The notes below the pieces were generated by a model, which was not told the origin of the DNA, searched no databases, and saw nothing but the letters and a program-made list of their open reading frames with translations. A program made the position numbers and the translations under genes. Below are positions 35,790-48,339 of a DNA stretch of 64,000 nt, in pieces. This DNA is from Riptortus pedestris (lineage: Eukaryota > Arthropoda > Insecta > Hemiptera > Alydidae), in assembly GCA_019009955.1 (NCBI GenBank), contig CM032232.1, positions 52,171,001 to 52,235,000 of the forward strand, in the 5' to 3' direction. Numbering within the stretch: position 1 is the first letter of the stretch; the number at the start of each line of letters is the position of its first letter.

Positions 35790-36710
35790 AGTAGGGGCCA
35801 GAAATAAAAGAAGGAGAAACAGTCAAATAAAATGATTAGAAGTTACCAAATGAAATGAGCAGAAGGCCCTAAATAAAAGAAGAAAAATCTACCAAATAAA
35901 AAGAGCAAGGGGCACCAAAAGAATAAGAAGAAGAGGCTAACAAAAGGAATAGATGATACCAAATAAAAGGACTCCATGCTGCCAAATAAAAGAACTCGAT
36001 GCTTCCAAATAAAAGAACTCGATGCTGCCAAATAAAAGAACTCGATGCTGCCAAATAAAAGAACTCGATGCTGCCAAATAAAAGAACTCGATGCTGCCAA
36101 ATAAAAGAACTAGATGCAGCAATAAAAGAACTAGATGCAGCCAAATAAAAGAACTAGATGCAGCCAAGTAAAAGAACTAGATGTTGCCAAATAAAAGAAC
36201 TAGATGCAGCAAAATAAAAGAACTAGATGTTGCCAAATAAAATAACTGGATCCTGCCAATTAAAAGAACTGGATCCTGCCAAATAAAAGGAGAGGAAGCG
36301 GTCAATTAAAATTAGTAGACGTAACAAATAGAAGGAGTTAAGACTGCTAACTAAAAAAAATAATATTCTACCAAATAAATGTGATAAATAATAAATACAT
36401 AAAAACAGCCTACCAAAAGACAAAGAGAAGAAGCTAACAGAAGAGTGGAATAAAAACCACCAACTAAAAGGTGTAGGAGCTCCTAAATAGAATGGAGAAA
36501 AAAATACGAAATAAAAGGACCAGAAACTACCATATAAAAGGAGCAAAGACTACCAAAATAAAAAGAGATGAGACTAAGAAAATAACAGAAGAAGAGGCTA
36601 ACGAATAAAAGGAATAGAAGCCACCAAATAAAAGGAACAGTATCTGATAAATAAAAGGACGAGAAGCTGCCAAATAAAAGGAGTTGAAGGTACAAAATAA
36701 AACTGAACGT
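35790..36710. repeat. 23-bp minisatellite, regular core with degenerate flanks
   Basis: The core, about 35960-36285, is 14 or so units of CCAAATAAAAGAACTCGATG plus CTG (23 bp), one unit being 21 bp. Sub-variants are ordered along the array (CTCGATGCTG, then CTAGATGCAG/TTG, then CTGGATCCTG). Either side, for about 170 bp left and 420 bp right, degenerate units keep only the 'AAATAAAAG' core. The unit has no stop on the - strand in any frame and 23 is not a multiple of 3, so all three - frames stay open. The overlapping frames of 70-107 codons here are products of this. Confidence 0.95.
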
Positions 36711-37427
36711 CCGTTTGTAGGACGGACAAAGTCAACGGACATACCACGCTTATCAGATGATTAGAGGAACTATAGCCTCTGACGTATAGATTCTGATTCG
36801 CATCTACTACCGGACTGCTACTCAGCTGGTTACCAGTTGAATGAATCGTGCTATCTATTAATCCTTTCTCCAGCCTTCTGTAAGTCTGGTTCCACTTTAC
36901 ACTGTCGACACGTGATGCCTTGTGGACTACTGGTTAATCTGTCCACAACTCAATGCATGGAATTTAGTATCGCACACACCATCGCAACGCTTGGTTGACT
37001 TAACATGTTATCGGTCATTGTCATTAGTGTGATCATGATAAATCAGATATCACAGAGTCAGTTAAGCGCTCACTCCTAATTCAGAAGTAAATTTGTGAAC
37101 GCCTAAGTCATCAATATATCATACGACTCCGTATCATAAAACCCATTTTAAGTAAATATTTTGATAAATTAATTAGTTGTTCTCAGTTCAATATTATATG
37201 ATATGCAGCTGACATTACATACGCAGGCCCAGAGCGTAAGTCTGATGGCAACTTTGGGATGGCAAACACATCGTGTCGTGGTGTACTTGTCTGTGCAATT
37301 CATTTTGCAAATGAATAAGTGCACATAGCTAACTTATAAGCGCTCATATTTTTGATCTTCAATACTCTATATTCGATTTTTTAGATGTATTTTGTAGTGA
37401 CCTGTTCTTGGTACTCTATATTTCTAA
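36711..37427. other. Unassigned sequence
   Basis: No element or gene is recognised. The part 36720-37000 is less AT-rich. Confidence 0.5.
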
Positions 37428-37545
37428 CATTAGCAGATTTCCTTTGAAGGAAAATGTAAAATTGCAAATATCTCCGACATTGCTCCCCAGGTCAGAAAAT
37501 TGTATGAAACAAATCTTATTTATTAGAGTGGAATTTAATTTTTAA
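37428..37545 (+). repeat. FAR fragment: left end joined to module A arm
   Basis: 'ttagcagatttcctttgaag' is the left palindrome with changes. The sequence then goes straight to 'caaatatctccgacattgct' and 'gtcagaaaattgtatgaaac', the A G-rich arm. The left arm between is deleted. Confidence 0.75.
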
Positions 37546-38143
37546 GTTCATTTTGACGTCTAAGATATGCAATCATAGGATAACTGTTTTCATATTTAAT
37601 TATAATCCATTTATTGTATAAGCATGTTTCATCTTGTATGTTACATATATTTATTTTTTTATTTATTAGTTACATACTTAACTACATTGGTGATTTGTAT
37701 TTTTTATATTAATTGTGAGGCGAGATTTGAGTGATATGGAATAATCCTTTAATAATTGTTGATTGTTAAATTGTCTTTTGTTATGAGCAATGTTATAAAT
37801 AGTAAAGCTATTGGTATCTATACTGAAATAAATTTGCAATTTGGTATTGCCCACTTTGGTGATAGATTTTTACGTCACGTAGTAAATATAAACGTTATAC
37901 CATAAACCTAACTTGAAAGGGTTTCATTTTGTTGTAAATATTAATTTCGTATAGGTCTGAAAATATGTTGTTAATGTATTGTCTGCTTTCTGCTTATACT
38001 TCTTATTGTTGGAAAAGCTGATTTCGTCGTTCTCTGCATTCTGACAGTACATGTGTTATTGTCAAACCAATGTAACAAGTTAAGTGGGTCTGTCTGTCAT
38101 TGTCACAAAGTATGAGCGTGGTAATTCTAAGTCTCGAGAGAAC
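37546..38143. other. Unassigned AT-rich sequence
   Basis: Nothing is recognised. Confidence 0.5.
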
Positions 38144-38162
38144 TACTTCTCGTTAGACGCTC

Positions 38163-38265
38163 GGCAATCCAACTGGACAAGCACTAGTGCAGGCAATAAA
38201 CTAAATGAACAATTATATTAAGAGGATTACATGCTTGTAGCCATCCAGGATCAGAAATTCTAGCA
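38163..38265 (+). repeat. 103-bp direct repeat, copy 1
   Basis: It starts GGCAATCCAACTGGAC and ends AGAAATTCTAGCA. It matches 38462-38565 with about a dozen changes, and the offset is 299 bp. The 200 bp between resembles a very old FAR G-rich arm ('gatgtctccgtt', 'gcatcggatcaaaa', 'agaacatagttt'). Confidence 0.9.
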
Positions 38266-38461
38266 AGTAATTTAATTTGAAAGAATATACGATGTCTCCG
38301 TTCCAGTGCATCGGATCAAAATAAGCCATAGAACATAGTTTATGGATCTTTTTAGATATTGTGACATAAGAGACATATAATGCAAATATTCTGTATCTCC
38401 AATAGGTATGAATCATCAAAAGGAAGACTTTCGCAGTTTTTTTATCCCCACACACTTCTCG
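38266..38461 (+). repeat. Highly diverged FAR-like arm between direct repeats
   Basis: 'gatgtctccgttccagtgca' and 'tcggatcaaaataagccata' align with the FAR module arm consensus (atatctccgtta...gtcggatcgaaaaattgtatagaac). It is much more diverged than other copies, so either very old or a related family. Confidence 0.45.
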
Positions 38462-38565
38462 TGGCAATCCAACTGGACTAGCACAAATGCAGACAATAAA
38501 CTAAATTAACAATTATATTAAGAGGATTATTTGCTAGTAGCCATCAAGGTTCAGAAATTCTAGCA
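38462..38565 (+). repeat. 103-bp direct repeat, copy 2
   Basis: This is the partner of 38163-38265. 'cttctcgt' precedes both copies, so the duplicated unit may begin a little further upstream. Confidence 0.9.
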
Positions 38566-39707
38566 GAGAATGTTACATAAAAGTCCCTTTTTATTAATTT
38601 AAAATTTCAGATAATATTAATCTACCGACCGAGGTTTAAGTATACTATTCCCTGTAGGAGTAAGTTTGTCCCTGTCATCTACAAGCAGCATTAGTCCCGG
38701 AATCTTGATAACAGATGATCTCTCAGTGATAAAAAGTGTTCTCCATATGAAATTCAAATGGCTTTCACTTTCATGAAGAGTGGGTTTCCTTTTCCACCGC
38801 TGTCATATTCAAATGGGAAATTCCTGGTACATTTCCCTAAATCCCAACTCTCAGAGCTACTTCCTCCTTGACCTCATATTCCCTCCGGCACTCCAAATGA
38901 TTAATAGTCGGGCGTATAATTTCATTCCCCCTTCACAACGACAAAATATTCACAAATTTAAAATTCTAAACAGATGTAATTTAAAGTCATTCTTTTCAAC
39001 ACCCTACTAGTGATGAATGTGCCAAAATTAAAATTAGTTCTGAAAATATATCATGAAGAAATATTTAACCAAAAAACTTTTTTTTAAATATATGTCGACC
39101 TCAAAAGTTAACACGAAATATAAATACGTCTAATCCAAGAAATCTCGCTGTGACAGCGTAAAAATAAGCAGATACCCAATCTCTGGAAAGATAAAGTCTT
39201 ATCGTGTTATCAACATATCGTGTTGGTGTGTAGAAATGAATCCCATGGTATTTAAAGATTGGATTAACTTATGCGGTAAACCATGCCGTCCTATACATCT
39301 CATAATAAGTAACATGTATAGTAAATGTCTAGTCAATCAGTTGTTATACCCACCATTCAAAAAATGTTAATTAGACGAATTTATGATTCCAATAACTGTT
39401 ATACGTAAATGGATTGCCCAATAATAGTGGTTCGTGGGCCTTTGTAATCAATATATTGCATTAACGTAAGCACCTTCATTGGCATCACATTACATTCAAA
39501 TTATAGTTATAAAATCGATGTCAGGAATGGATATTGGACAGATATTGAAGAATTTATTATTGTAGTTTACGGAATCAAAAAAAAAAAACAAACAAAAAAA
39601 AAGGAGCTTGTTGTTAAAAATTTGGAAATTCTAAAAAAGTTTAGAACGAAAAATGCGGAATTCGATCTAGCGTTTTTCCTATAAAATCCTTATTAAGTAA
39701 GAAATTT

Positions 39708-39756
<49 letters not shown>

Positions 39757-41739
39757 CAATGCATGCTAACAATATTTATTCCCAAAAAAAATCAGGATTC
39801 TAATGAGGCATTTTCTTATAAAACGAAAAAAGTCATCGGTGACCGGAAGCCTATCTAAAGAAAATGCTTAATGGAATTGTTAAAAGTAAATGGCCGATTA
39901 TGGCCTTGTACGTTATTCTAACCACAATATGCTGTTTACATTTTCTGTATAAAATCAATATTTATGAAGATACTGAAAAGTGTGTGAATTTTCGTTGGAG
40001 TAAACCCCAACTTCTAGTTGAACATTCGAATCTCCTACAGCCTATGTTGTATCTTAGCATAGTTGGCTCCCTCATATAAAAATTTATAGAAATCTTCGAT
40101 TTTTCATTTTTGAATGATTGAGTAACAAGCAGGGGAACAGGCAAACAGAAAGACAAAGTTTTCTATTTTGATGTCATTGTTCTTAGAAATGTTGGGAACT
40201 CGAAAACAATTATTCCCGCCGAATTTAAATATAAAATCAGACAAAACTTATCAGAGTTTTATTTTGTGTAGCATTCTTCTTAGTTAGATCCGTATGTAAA
40301 CACGGTTTGAAATTTTAGCTGGACATGAGGTAAAGAAAAACGTACAGATATTTGTACGGTCGGATAGGCTTTAAAAAAATATAAAATTGTTCCTTAGAAC
40401 ATCTGAAGTTTTTATATGAGAATTCGTTTGGCATTATTTATAATGGTGAGGGTAGAGGTTAAAATCCTGTTCAGATTTAAGTATCTATTTGGTAGAAAGA
40501 AAACGATTGAATCTTGTTCTTAATTGAAACAGAAAGGGTTATATGTCCATTCTTCTTATTAATAATTTTGTGATCAATTATTCAATCAATGTCAAACTTA
40601 GTTCTGCTAAGTTTTAGTATCAATCAAATAACATTTTAGTCTACTTTGCTCTTTCATTGCCTCTAAAAGTAACGTGGAGGTAATTTAATGAATTTGTTCC
40701 ACATAATTTGACTATGTAGAGGGAATATATAACCTTTTACTCGACACACAATATGAAGTCGAGACCAATAAATTTATTATAGTATAGTTGTAATAAGTTA
40801 GTAGCAATGGAATGGACATAACTTATAGTGACATCGGAAAGGGACTGGATCTTTGCAGAGATAATAGTTAGACAGATAAGTGACACATAATCGATCCTTT
40901 TGGCTAAAATAACGAAACAGTCATAGACTCCACTCACACGTGACGTAGGCAGCAATAATCGACAAGAATGACAGGTTTCATTCTTTTAATTCTATTTGTC
41001 TCTTTCAGAGTTTTTTCACTATTTGCAACAGCGTCGCAAAGCATTTCTTTTCCATCTTGAACGTTTACCTAGGGTTCATACTTGTGGGGAAAGAGAGAGT
41101 CGAATTTGTTATGAAAAATGGCCATTCAATGGATGACCAAAAATTCCCAACTCTCAAAAATAGAGATATTCACTGTGCCCTAGAAATCAGCTTTCCGCCA
41201 ATCTAGAAGGAAATAAGTGACACAGGAGGTTTTTCTGTAAAGGAAAACCACTATTCTTCTCCAGACTAAAAAAAAAAAAAAAAAAAAAAACTTCATTGTA
41301 ACACTCAGAAAAATGGGCATAATGAAGCTCATAATACAGTTTTCACCTTCTTAAAGAAAACTAATGTACCACTTATTATGGATTCCTGTTTTTACGGTTC
41401 TACCAATGACTCAAAAGGGTAAAGGCAGCAATCAAAAAATAAATAAAATTAAATAAAGTATACATTTTCTTTTGGAATAAACCACTACATATATTTGAAT
41501 TACTCTTGAATAGTAATTTCTTGTGGACTAATCCGTAATTGAATATCATTCTAAAGTACTCTAAAGCAAGCTGTACATGGTGTTAATTGATATAATTACA
41601 GATAGTCTACCGACATCCATATAGTATAAGACAGAGGGCTCTTTAAGTCAGAGTTAAAGTATAATTAATATTTCTAGGGCTAAACAAGAAAACAATAAAA
41701 GTCCACCACACCATGCAAGATTAATCTCGTCTCCCCATT
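38566..41739. other. Unassigned sequence
   Basis: No gene or recognised element is seen apart from a (TA)n at 39714-39753 and poly-A at 41270-41290. Open frames at 38780-39010 (+), 39864-40156 (both strands) and 40737-40955 (-) lack recognisable domains. Confidence 0.5.
39714..39753. repeat. (TA)n microsatellite
   Basis: About 19 TA units preceded by 'cacaca'. It is not in an evident FAR copy. Confidence 0.95.
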
Positions 41740-42053
41740 AATTTTTATATCTAAGCGAATATTTGATGAGTAGGGGGGGGTGGATTTACTGTCAGCTGAA
41801 AACAATAAAGTGCGAATAACTTTAACAGTGCGATAATAGTTAAGCTCCAAAAAGATGTATAAAAGACAATTGTAGAGTATCAATAGTTTAACAAAGTTGA
41901 TTCTATAACATGCTTTTAGACGACATATAATAACGGAGATATTTTGAATTTTCGAAATTCCTCCCTGTCCAACACTCCCCTTGTTCCTGGGCAGATTTCA
42001 GCCTTTAACGACTATGAACTTTAGTGCTGAATTAAACGGGGGCGTTAACAGAG

Positions 42054-42093
<40 letters not shown>

Positions 42094-42185
42094 TGGAGGG
42101 ACCTTATTTTCGTCATCTCCTAGCTAGGATCGGTGGACATTTGAGGAAATTTCTAAAAATCGCGTCGTGAGAACAACCTCTAAAA
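41740..42185 (-). repeat. FAR copy: module B joined to left arm
   Basis: The forward order is B C-rich arm ('gatgagtaggggggggtgga', 'ctgaaaacaataaagtgcga'), 'gagtatcaatagtttaacaa', B G-rich arm reversed ('taataacggagatattttga'), 'tttcagcctttaacg', the (TA)n at 42056-42088, then the left arm ('cgtcatctcctagctaggat', 'cgcgtcgtgagaacaacctc'). Module A and the palindrome are absent, so either a recombinant or B replaces A here. Confidence 0.85.
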
Positions 42186-42892
42186 AATAATAAAAAATGA
42201 ATAAATTACAGAAAATTGCCATATCGTTAAAACCTCATTTATCGTTAATGGGCTGATATCAGTTATCTGAGAAGAGAATTACATAACAAAATTTATGCAA
42301 TTATACCATTTAATTAAATGGTATAATTACACTATTTATCACTTGTTTATCACTTTTTATTTACAATGTTTTTTGTAGTGTTCTAATAATATATTTCTTT
42401 CCTAAACACTTGATTTTAATAAATGTGATCAGCTTTCACATTGGGTCGGTAGGAATCAGTAAATTTTATTTTCTGTTGGAAAAATATTCCAGAGACCAAT
42501 TAGTCAAACTCCTCATCACAGATTTTCGTTCGTTAGTTGGCTGTCTTCTTCAGGCGCTCAATCCAGATCGTGTTTAAAACTTTTTAAAAGGCCCAGGAGT
42601 GGGTGGGGTTCTTGAAAATAAATGCTAAAGAACTCCTGATAATTAGCGGAAAGGAGTTTCGGGATGTGTCCCCTGCAGCTGATAACCGATCGTGGATTAG
42701 AAGTAATAATTTGAACAAACCGCAAAAATTACCGACACGCAATTGTGGCGTAGACCAAGCATTTCCCATGTGCTCGAATGGTACGCTGATGTTGTCATCT
42801 CAAATTCATTTTATATTTCTCTAGTAATAAGAACCATATTTAACACAACTTTAGTTTATTTTGTACATGACACAACTAATTATACAGTTTCT
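42186..42892. other. Unassigned sequence
   Basis: No element is recognised. Frames open on both strands at 42584-42824 over the same DNA, which argues against either being real. Confidence 0.5.
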
Positions 42893-43130
42893 AAAAAATA
42901 AAAATCCCAGTGAGGGTTAACTGAAGCCTGAAAACAAAAAAATTTAAATAACTCACTTAATTTTGAAGTTAGAGAAAGAGTTTATAGAACATAAACTATA
43001 TGACATTAAATTGCTAACAAGATTGACCTACTAACAAGAAAGCCTTATTTTTATAACTCAAAATAATATAAATATTTTGATTTTTTTTAGTATAATCCCC
43101 TCTAACCCCCCCCCACTCCTTCTCGCCTCA
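42893..43130 (-). repeat. FAR module B, both arms, diverged
   Basis: The forward text 'taactgaagcctgaaaacaa', 'aataactcacttaattttg', 'attaaattgctaacaagatt' is the B C-rich arm and middle. It is followed by a decayed G-rich arm ending in the C run at about 43110-43120. Confidence 0.75.
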
Positions 43131-43199
43131 TGATATTACCATCAATCATCATTTAACACTGTGAACATATATGCATAAATATTGATCTAGGAATAAAAT

Positions 43200-43420
43200 G
43201 ATTCATTATATATCCGCTTGATATTAGTATGAGATGAGCAGGAGGGGGAGGGGGTTACTGAAAACTAAAAATGCATATATCATTATTATTAATCGACATA
43301 GCGAAAAAATATTGTGTTTTCGAACACGAAATACTAATCAAGATTGGTTCTAAAACAGTTTTCGATCCGATTCATAATAACGGAGGTATTCCGAATTTTC
43401 AATTCACTGTCTGTAGCGAA
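43200..43420 (-). repeat. FAR module A, both arms
   Basis: 'gggggttactgaaaactaaa' (C-rich arm reversed), the middle, then 'caagattggttctaaaacag' and 'tccgattcataataacggag' (G-rich arm reversed). The left arm is replaced by microsatellite DNA. Confidence 0.75.
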
Positions 43421-43453
43421 TAGACGAGGGAGTCACTCTAGGGGGCATCCCCT

Positions 43454-43475
43454 TATATATATATATATATATATC

Positions 43476-43544
<69 letters not shown>
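43454..43544. repeat. Compound (TA)n(GT)n microsatellite
   Basis: About 20 TA units with one interruption, then about 23 GT units. It generates a spurious repetitive frame on the + strand. Confidence 0.95.
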
Positions 43545-43545
<1 letters not shown>

Positions 43546-43684
43546 TCGTAAACCGGTAAGATTTTCACCGGAACGAACAAGGAAATATCAGGGTCACAAG
43601 GAAATGCGGTGGATTCTTGTTGCCTTCTGCATCAGACCATCTAATAATAAAGGAGGAACATCATGAGGAAAATTCCATTCACAC

Positions 43685-43689
<5 letters not shown>

Positions 43690-43735
<46 letters not shown>

Positions 43736-44581
43736 CTATTACCGATTTTGCTGTAGCAATTTTTCTCTTATCGTTATCACACTCGATATATAAGCGTAAT
43801 ATAAAATCCATATTCTTTAAAACTAAAGAACAAGTTCATTAATGGCTGCAATCGAACTCGGGGGGAGTGGGTTTATTGAATGGAAGTTTCGAAAATTCAA
43901 AATATCTCCGATATTATCCGTCGGATCTAAACATTATATAAAACCCATCATATGGCAAATTTAATTTCCTTTGAATGGTGCCTGTATACGTATTTTTTCT
44001 AACATGAATATTAACCGAGATATCATATTAACAATAAGCTATATTATGAAGCACTTTATTTGTAGCTTAAATACCAAATATTGTTTTCATTGAAATTTTA
44101 ACGGGGCAGGTATATACAAATACGTTAAATGATGACGTGAATATATAAAATTTTACATTCTCAACTCGAAAAGGTTATATGAAATAATTTTCACTGTACT
44201 CGATATTTAACTTTTTCATTCAACACTAAAGATAATGCACGGCTGAAATCGGGACTAGAATATGGAGCGGGAGGTTTAGAGGGGTAGAGTTCGGAATAGT
44301 CAAAATATCTCAGCTATTATGAGTCGGATCGAAAAATATTATCGAATCTTGTTTAACTATTGATGCTCAAAAATTGTTGTTGAATGCATTTTCTACTATC
44401 TCAAATATTAAGGAAGCTATTAGCACATTCTTGATTCCCGCCTTAAGTTACCTCCCCATTCGAATTTTGACTCAGGAATAGAGAACATATGGTTAGATGA
44501 CAGCTGTCATCAGTGTGTCATAGCAGCACGTGGGGAATCTTACAATAGTTTGTGCAGCCCCTGTCTGACGGAATTTTTTTT
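43690..44581 (+). repeat. FAR copy with left arm, modules A and B and right end
   Basis: One of the best + strand copies. It has (TA)n at 43690-43733, the left arm rest, module A G-rich arm 43858-43950, C-rich arm truncated at 43985-44023, and the linker ('acaataagctatattatgaa', 'aaataccaaatattgttttc', 'gatgacgtga'). Module B follows, with G-rich arm 44264-44350 and C-rich arm 44375-44462. The pre-terminal block precedes a right end at 44526-44581 with a slightly altered hairpin (GCAGCCCCTGTC) and 'gacggaatttttttt'. The left palindrome is missing. Confidence 0.9.
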
Positions 44582-44846
44582 AAGATTTCAATGCATGCCA
44601 CTGCCAGTTTCTAATTATTCTATGACAAGGTACCCAAATGAAATTATAATAATAATAATATTCATCCATATTTGTTCTTTAGGAATTTCCGTCTCCTCAG
44701 ATGTTTATTGTCCCGAGAGAATAGTTGTGACAGGGCACCGTGACGGCAACATTGGCAGCTCACAGATAAACACCCATCGGACGTGCCTCTGTCGTTTTCA
44801 TTATCTTCCAAAGGAGATAAACAGATTTTCTATTATTCGCATTTTA
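44582..44846. other. Unassigned sequence
   Basis: It lies between FAR and a SINE. A 129-codon frame spans the FAR end, this stretch and the SINE, and is therefore not credible as a gene. Confidence 0.5.
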
Positions 44847-45048
44847 TTCAAAGCATTTCTCACTTTGTTAACCTTGAGTCGTGAGTTCGATTCTCACCTG
44901 GGCAATACGAATTTATTTAGTTTCAAACTTATTTCGTAAAATCCATAGTCCCTGGCTAGAAAAAGGTAGTAGATATACCCGTAGATATCCCTTACCAATT
45001 AGCCTTAGTAGCACCAATTGGACGTTAATAACAACAGTAACAATTCTT
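44847..45048 (+). mobile_element. tRNA-derived SINE, nearly full length
   Basis: The tRNA-like part has the B box GAGTTCGATTCTCACCTGGG at about 44883. The body follows ('atttcgtaaaatcc', 'ccctggctagaaaaaggtag', 'ccaattagcctta') and ends in 'ttggacgttaataacaaca'. The first bases of the head are altered. Same family as 12484-12696. Confidence 0.82.
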
Positions 45049-46308
45049 TAAAAGCGAAATAGATTCCTTGTACTTATAGTTGATGTTGAGATATGGTTCA
45101 AATCCTACATAATTATGTAGTACTCCCTGAATATAAACTGAAAAATAGAGGTAACATGTAGATGGCCCATACCGATTAAAAAAGCTCTTAATTTTAATAC
45201 AATAAAAATAGAAGAATGAAAAAGAGATATTTCCTTAAGAGAAACAACACTTAGTTACTATTACTAGATATTAATTAATATGTTTAGTTCTGTTTGAAGT
45301 AAATGAAGAATTGTAATCGGGTAAAATTTCTGCTATCATAGTTGAACAGTATTATCCGTTTTGACGCTCCCTGTACTCTGAAGTTTTGACCTATCCGAAC
45401 CCATTTTCATGAGTAGTTACTTGTACATACGTTCGTAACACATAGAACTCAAAGTAGCCTTTGCATATTGAAATTTCTTATTAAGGGCTGTTTTAGCGTA
45501 TAGTTCTTTTAACGTTTAGGGAGAGGGTTACGGGAGGCAAAAATAAAAACAAAATTGGAAATTGCTTCATTTATCTTGAAGTTCCAGAAGATTTGTATAG
45601 GATCCTTTTTGTTTATCTAAACAATATCCATAAATTATATTCCAAGTTTTCATTTGACCCAATTGGAACAGGAAATAATTTTAAATAGTGTACAGTATCA
45701 CAGTTTTTGTATTTATTTTAATTGGAATACAAGTCTTGAGGTCACCACATCAGAGATTTTTTATTTATTTTTAATAAAACTCTCTTAGAGCAGAATTTAA
45801 TCCATGTGTAAATAATTTTTATTTTCATTATTTGAAAAACCGTGGAGTTTTTATAATATATTTTATTTTTTTAATTAAAGAGAAATATGACGGTTGGAAC
45901 ACAGAGATTCGTGATGTAGGTCAGTTGAAGGAATATTCTCTTTTTTACTTTAAATCTGCTGTGAAAGCTGCTATGTAGCAGGTGTCACAGAAATGGCTTT
46001 CATTTTCGCACTGTCATTAATTTGAGGGAACTTGCCATTCCTTGATAAATAAAACAAAACGACAACCCAAGAATATGAAATATATTTAATCTATAAGGTC
46101 TCCATTTAATGCCCTTAGGCAAATTAAGAGTTTTTTTTAAAGTTTTTTCTTTTGGTGTTCCCGGCTATAAACCTATATTAATTTCTCATCTAGAGAGATA
46201 AAATTAAAATAGCATTGTATATCTGTAAATAGTGCCCTATTATTTAGTAATTCTTGAGCGTTAACTACCAGACAATAGCACGCACACGCACCTGCACACA
46301 CACACACA

Positions 46309-46343
<35 letters not shown>

Positions 46344-47448
46344 CCTTTCACACGAAGTAAAAACGAACACACATTTACCGTCAGAAGTCCAATCTGGAGT
46401 TAATTATACTTATTTAATTTAAAATCATAATTAATTTTTAAATGTAGCTTTTGTAAATTTCTGTATACTTGTTGGAGTATTTTAAATGGTGAAATATTGA
46501 ACGAATCGGTGGGACACCTTCAGTACGTAAGTCGTCTAAGTCATGTGAGATCTGTAAACGTTCTCGTTGTGTTTGATTATAAACTCCGTTTATTAAGAAA
46601 ATTGCATTTAGGCATGTTATTCTTTTCAAATAGATAACCATACTTTAGGAGAGAGTCATTTGTAGGAAGTCTTATAAGGACTAATGTTTTACAAGTGTTT
46701 GAAAACCTTTTAAACTTAAAACATACCTTTCATGAATTTTTAAATATCCTTAAGGGATGCATTTAATGGTTTTATAAACGTTATATATTGCACATAACTT
46801 TGACCCAAAGAACAATTGTGCTCGATTATAAATTTCTCTATTTCGAATGAAATTCTAACTGTATGGACATTTTTAAAAACCATTTTATGTATACTTATTA
46901 ATACATTTTCTGATATTGAAAGTAATATACAAAAATAAACATGTTTACTTTACTGTAACTGAAAGATGACAAAGGCAAAAGCAGGTTATACCAGAAATTT
47001 GAGAAATGTCAACAATAACTTTGATTAGTTAAGCATAAATCCGGAACCCCACTGCTTTAGAAATATTGACTTAGTTGGCGCGCTCCTTTATAATAACTTC
47101 AACAGTTTACCAACCTTATTCAACCCATGCATTTATAATTAATTAAATTAGCAAAGATGTTTAACGCCTTCGATTTTTATAAATTATAAGTCTGTTGATA
47201 ATCAGATTTTTTTTTTAAAGAAATGATTTTCTATGTGATTCAGTACAAAAAAAAATAACGTTAATATAGTACCCTATATCTTCATTTTTATAATTCCTAA
47301 ACTCGTTATTCAGACGTTTTATTTAAAACTAAAGACCAAGTTTGTTTATGTCCGAAATTAGAACTTGTTTAGACAAAAGCTAGAACAAAAAATCTCAAAA
47401 TATTTCTGAATTTAGTTATTTGTCAGGCCCTATTTATAAACTAGTTTT
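45049..47448. other. Unassigned AT-rich sequence
   Basis: No gene is recognised. It includes the (CA)n at 46279-46342. A weak FAR-like piece ('actcgttattcagacgtttt', 'gaccaagtttgtttatg') lies at about 47298-47440, directly before the long repeat. Confidence 0.5.
46279..46342. repeat. (CA)n microsatellite
   Basis: Imperfect CA repeats, about 30 units with a few CG and GA interruptions. Confidence 0.95.
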
Positions 47449-48060
47449 TCTGTAATCGTTGAATAATGGTAACATTACTAAACTGAAATGAGTGAAGAAA
47501 GTGAAACATTTTGCAATAGAGTGAAGAAAGTAATCACTTTCTTCAAAAGTGAAGAAAGTGAATTGCCTTCTTAATTAGTAATAAGTATAAATTAAAAAAT
47601 AATTTGAAGTTGGAAATTAAATGCTTTTAAATGTTTCTTAACATTGTAAGAATTTATTTTAACAAAATAAATTGAAATGTGAATGAATTATTGGTGGAAA
47701 TAATCAATATATTTTAAAATTTAAATATAATAATAATTACCTTCCTTGTTTATAACCTGCACTTGTTTATAACTGCACTACTTCACAATCATCACTAGTT
47801 GTTTTATAACCTTTCACAACCATGCTTATAACATATCAACAACAAACCATAATCTTCACAACATCCTAATTTTGTTCATATTCTGGTTAGATCTGATCAT
47901 GTATTAAACGATTACAGAAAAAATTTAATATTACACTCTTGACGAAAGTAGAATTTACAACTCTCGTGAAATTACCACACTCGCTTCGCTCGTGTGGGTA
48001 AACGTTTCACTCGAGTTGTAAAATGATCTACTTTCGTCACTTGTATAATAAATAACTATT
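47449..48060 (+). repeat. Long dispersed repeat, copy 2, with terminal hairpin
   Basis: This is the longer partner of 28304-28811. Its 3' part has a complete imperfect hairpin: 'gacgaaagtagaatttacaa' (about 47940-47959) pairs with 'ttgtaaaatgatctactttc' and 'gtc' (about 48017-48038) around the loop region 'cactcgcttcgctcgtgtg'. It also has extra blocks absent from copy 1 (about 47520-47558 and 47808-47845). Non-coding. Confidence 0.9.
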
Positions 48061-48339
48061 CCTCTCAAAAAAACAGTTAAAAATGATATTTTTTACTGGG
48101 GCTTTCATTAGCAGAGGTGATAGTTACATACTCACAACTACCAGTTCCGTACAGAAATATACTATCTTTCATTTAGAGAATTTATCAATAAATCATCAAT
48201 AATGTAGGATTTCATTGTTCAGATTCTTTCAAATATTATTTTTAATGCCAGATTCACCTAGGACAGTGAGGTATTCAGGCTGTTATGATTTTCAAAATCA
48301 TCAAAAATCAAATACCCATCACCTTACTAGCACATGATG
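48061..48339. other. Unassigned AT-rich sequence
   Basis: Nothing is recognised. Confidence 0.5.

Noticed and set aside
35960..36285. CRISPR array
   Set aside because: The 23-bp units are contiguous without unique spacers and the DNA is eukaryotic in character.
35843..36742. Six overlapping - strand open frames of 70-107 codons
   Set aside because: They lie in the 23-bp minisatellite and its degenerate flanks, where the unit lacks stops in every - frame. All three frames cannot be real at once.
38163..38565. LTR retrotransposon with 103-bp LTRs
   Set aside because: No primer-binding site, polypurine tract or coding sequence lies between the repeats. A local duplication is simpler.
42584..42824. 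Open frames on both strands over the same 200 bp
   Set aside because: Mutually exclusive, with no family features on either strand.
44550..44939. 129-codon + strand frame, the longest in the window
   Set aside because: It begins in a FAR right end and finishes inside a SINE, with unassigned DNA between. No domain is visible.
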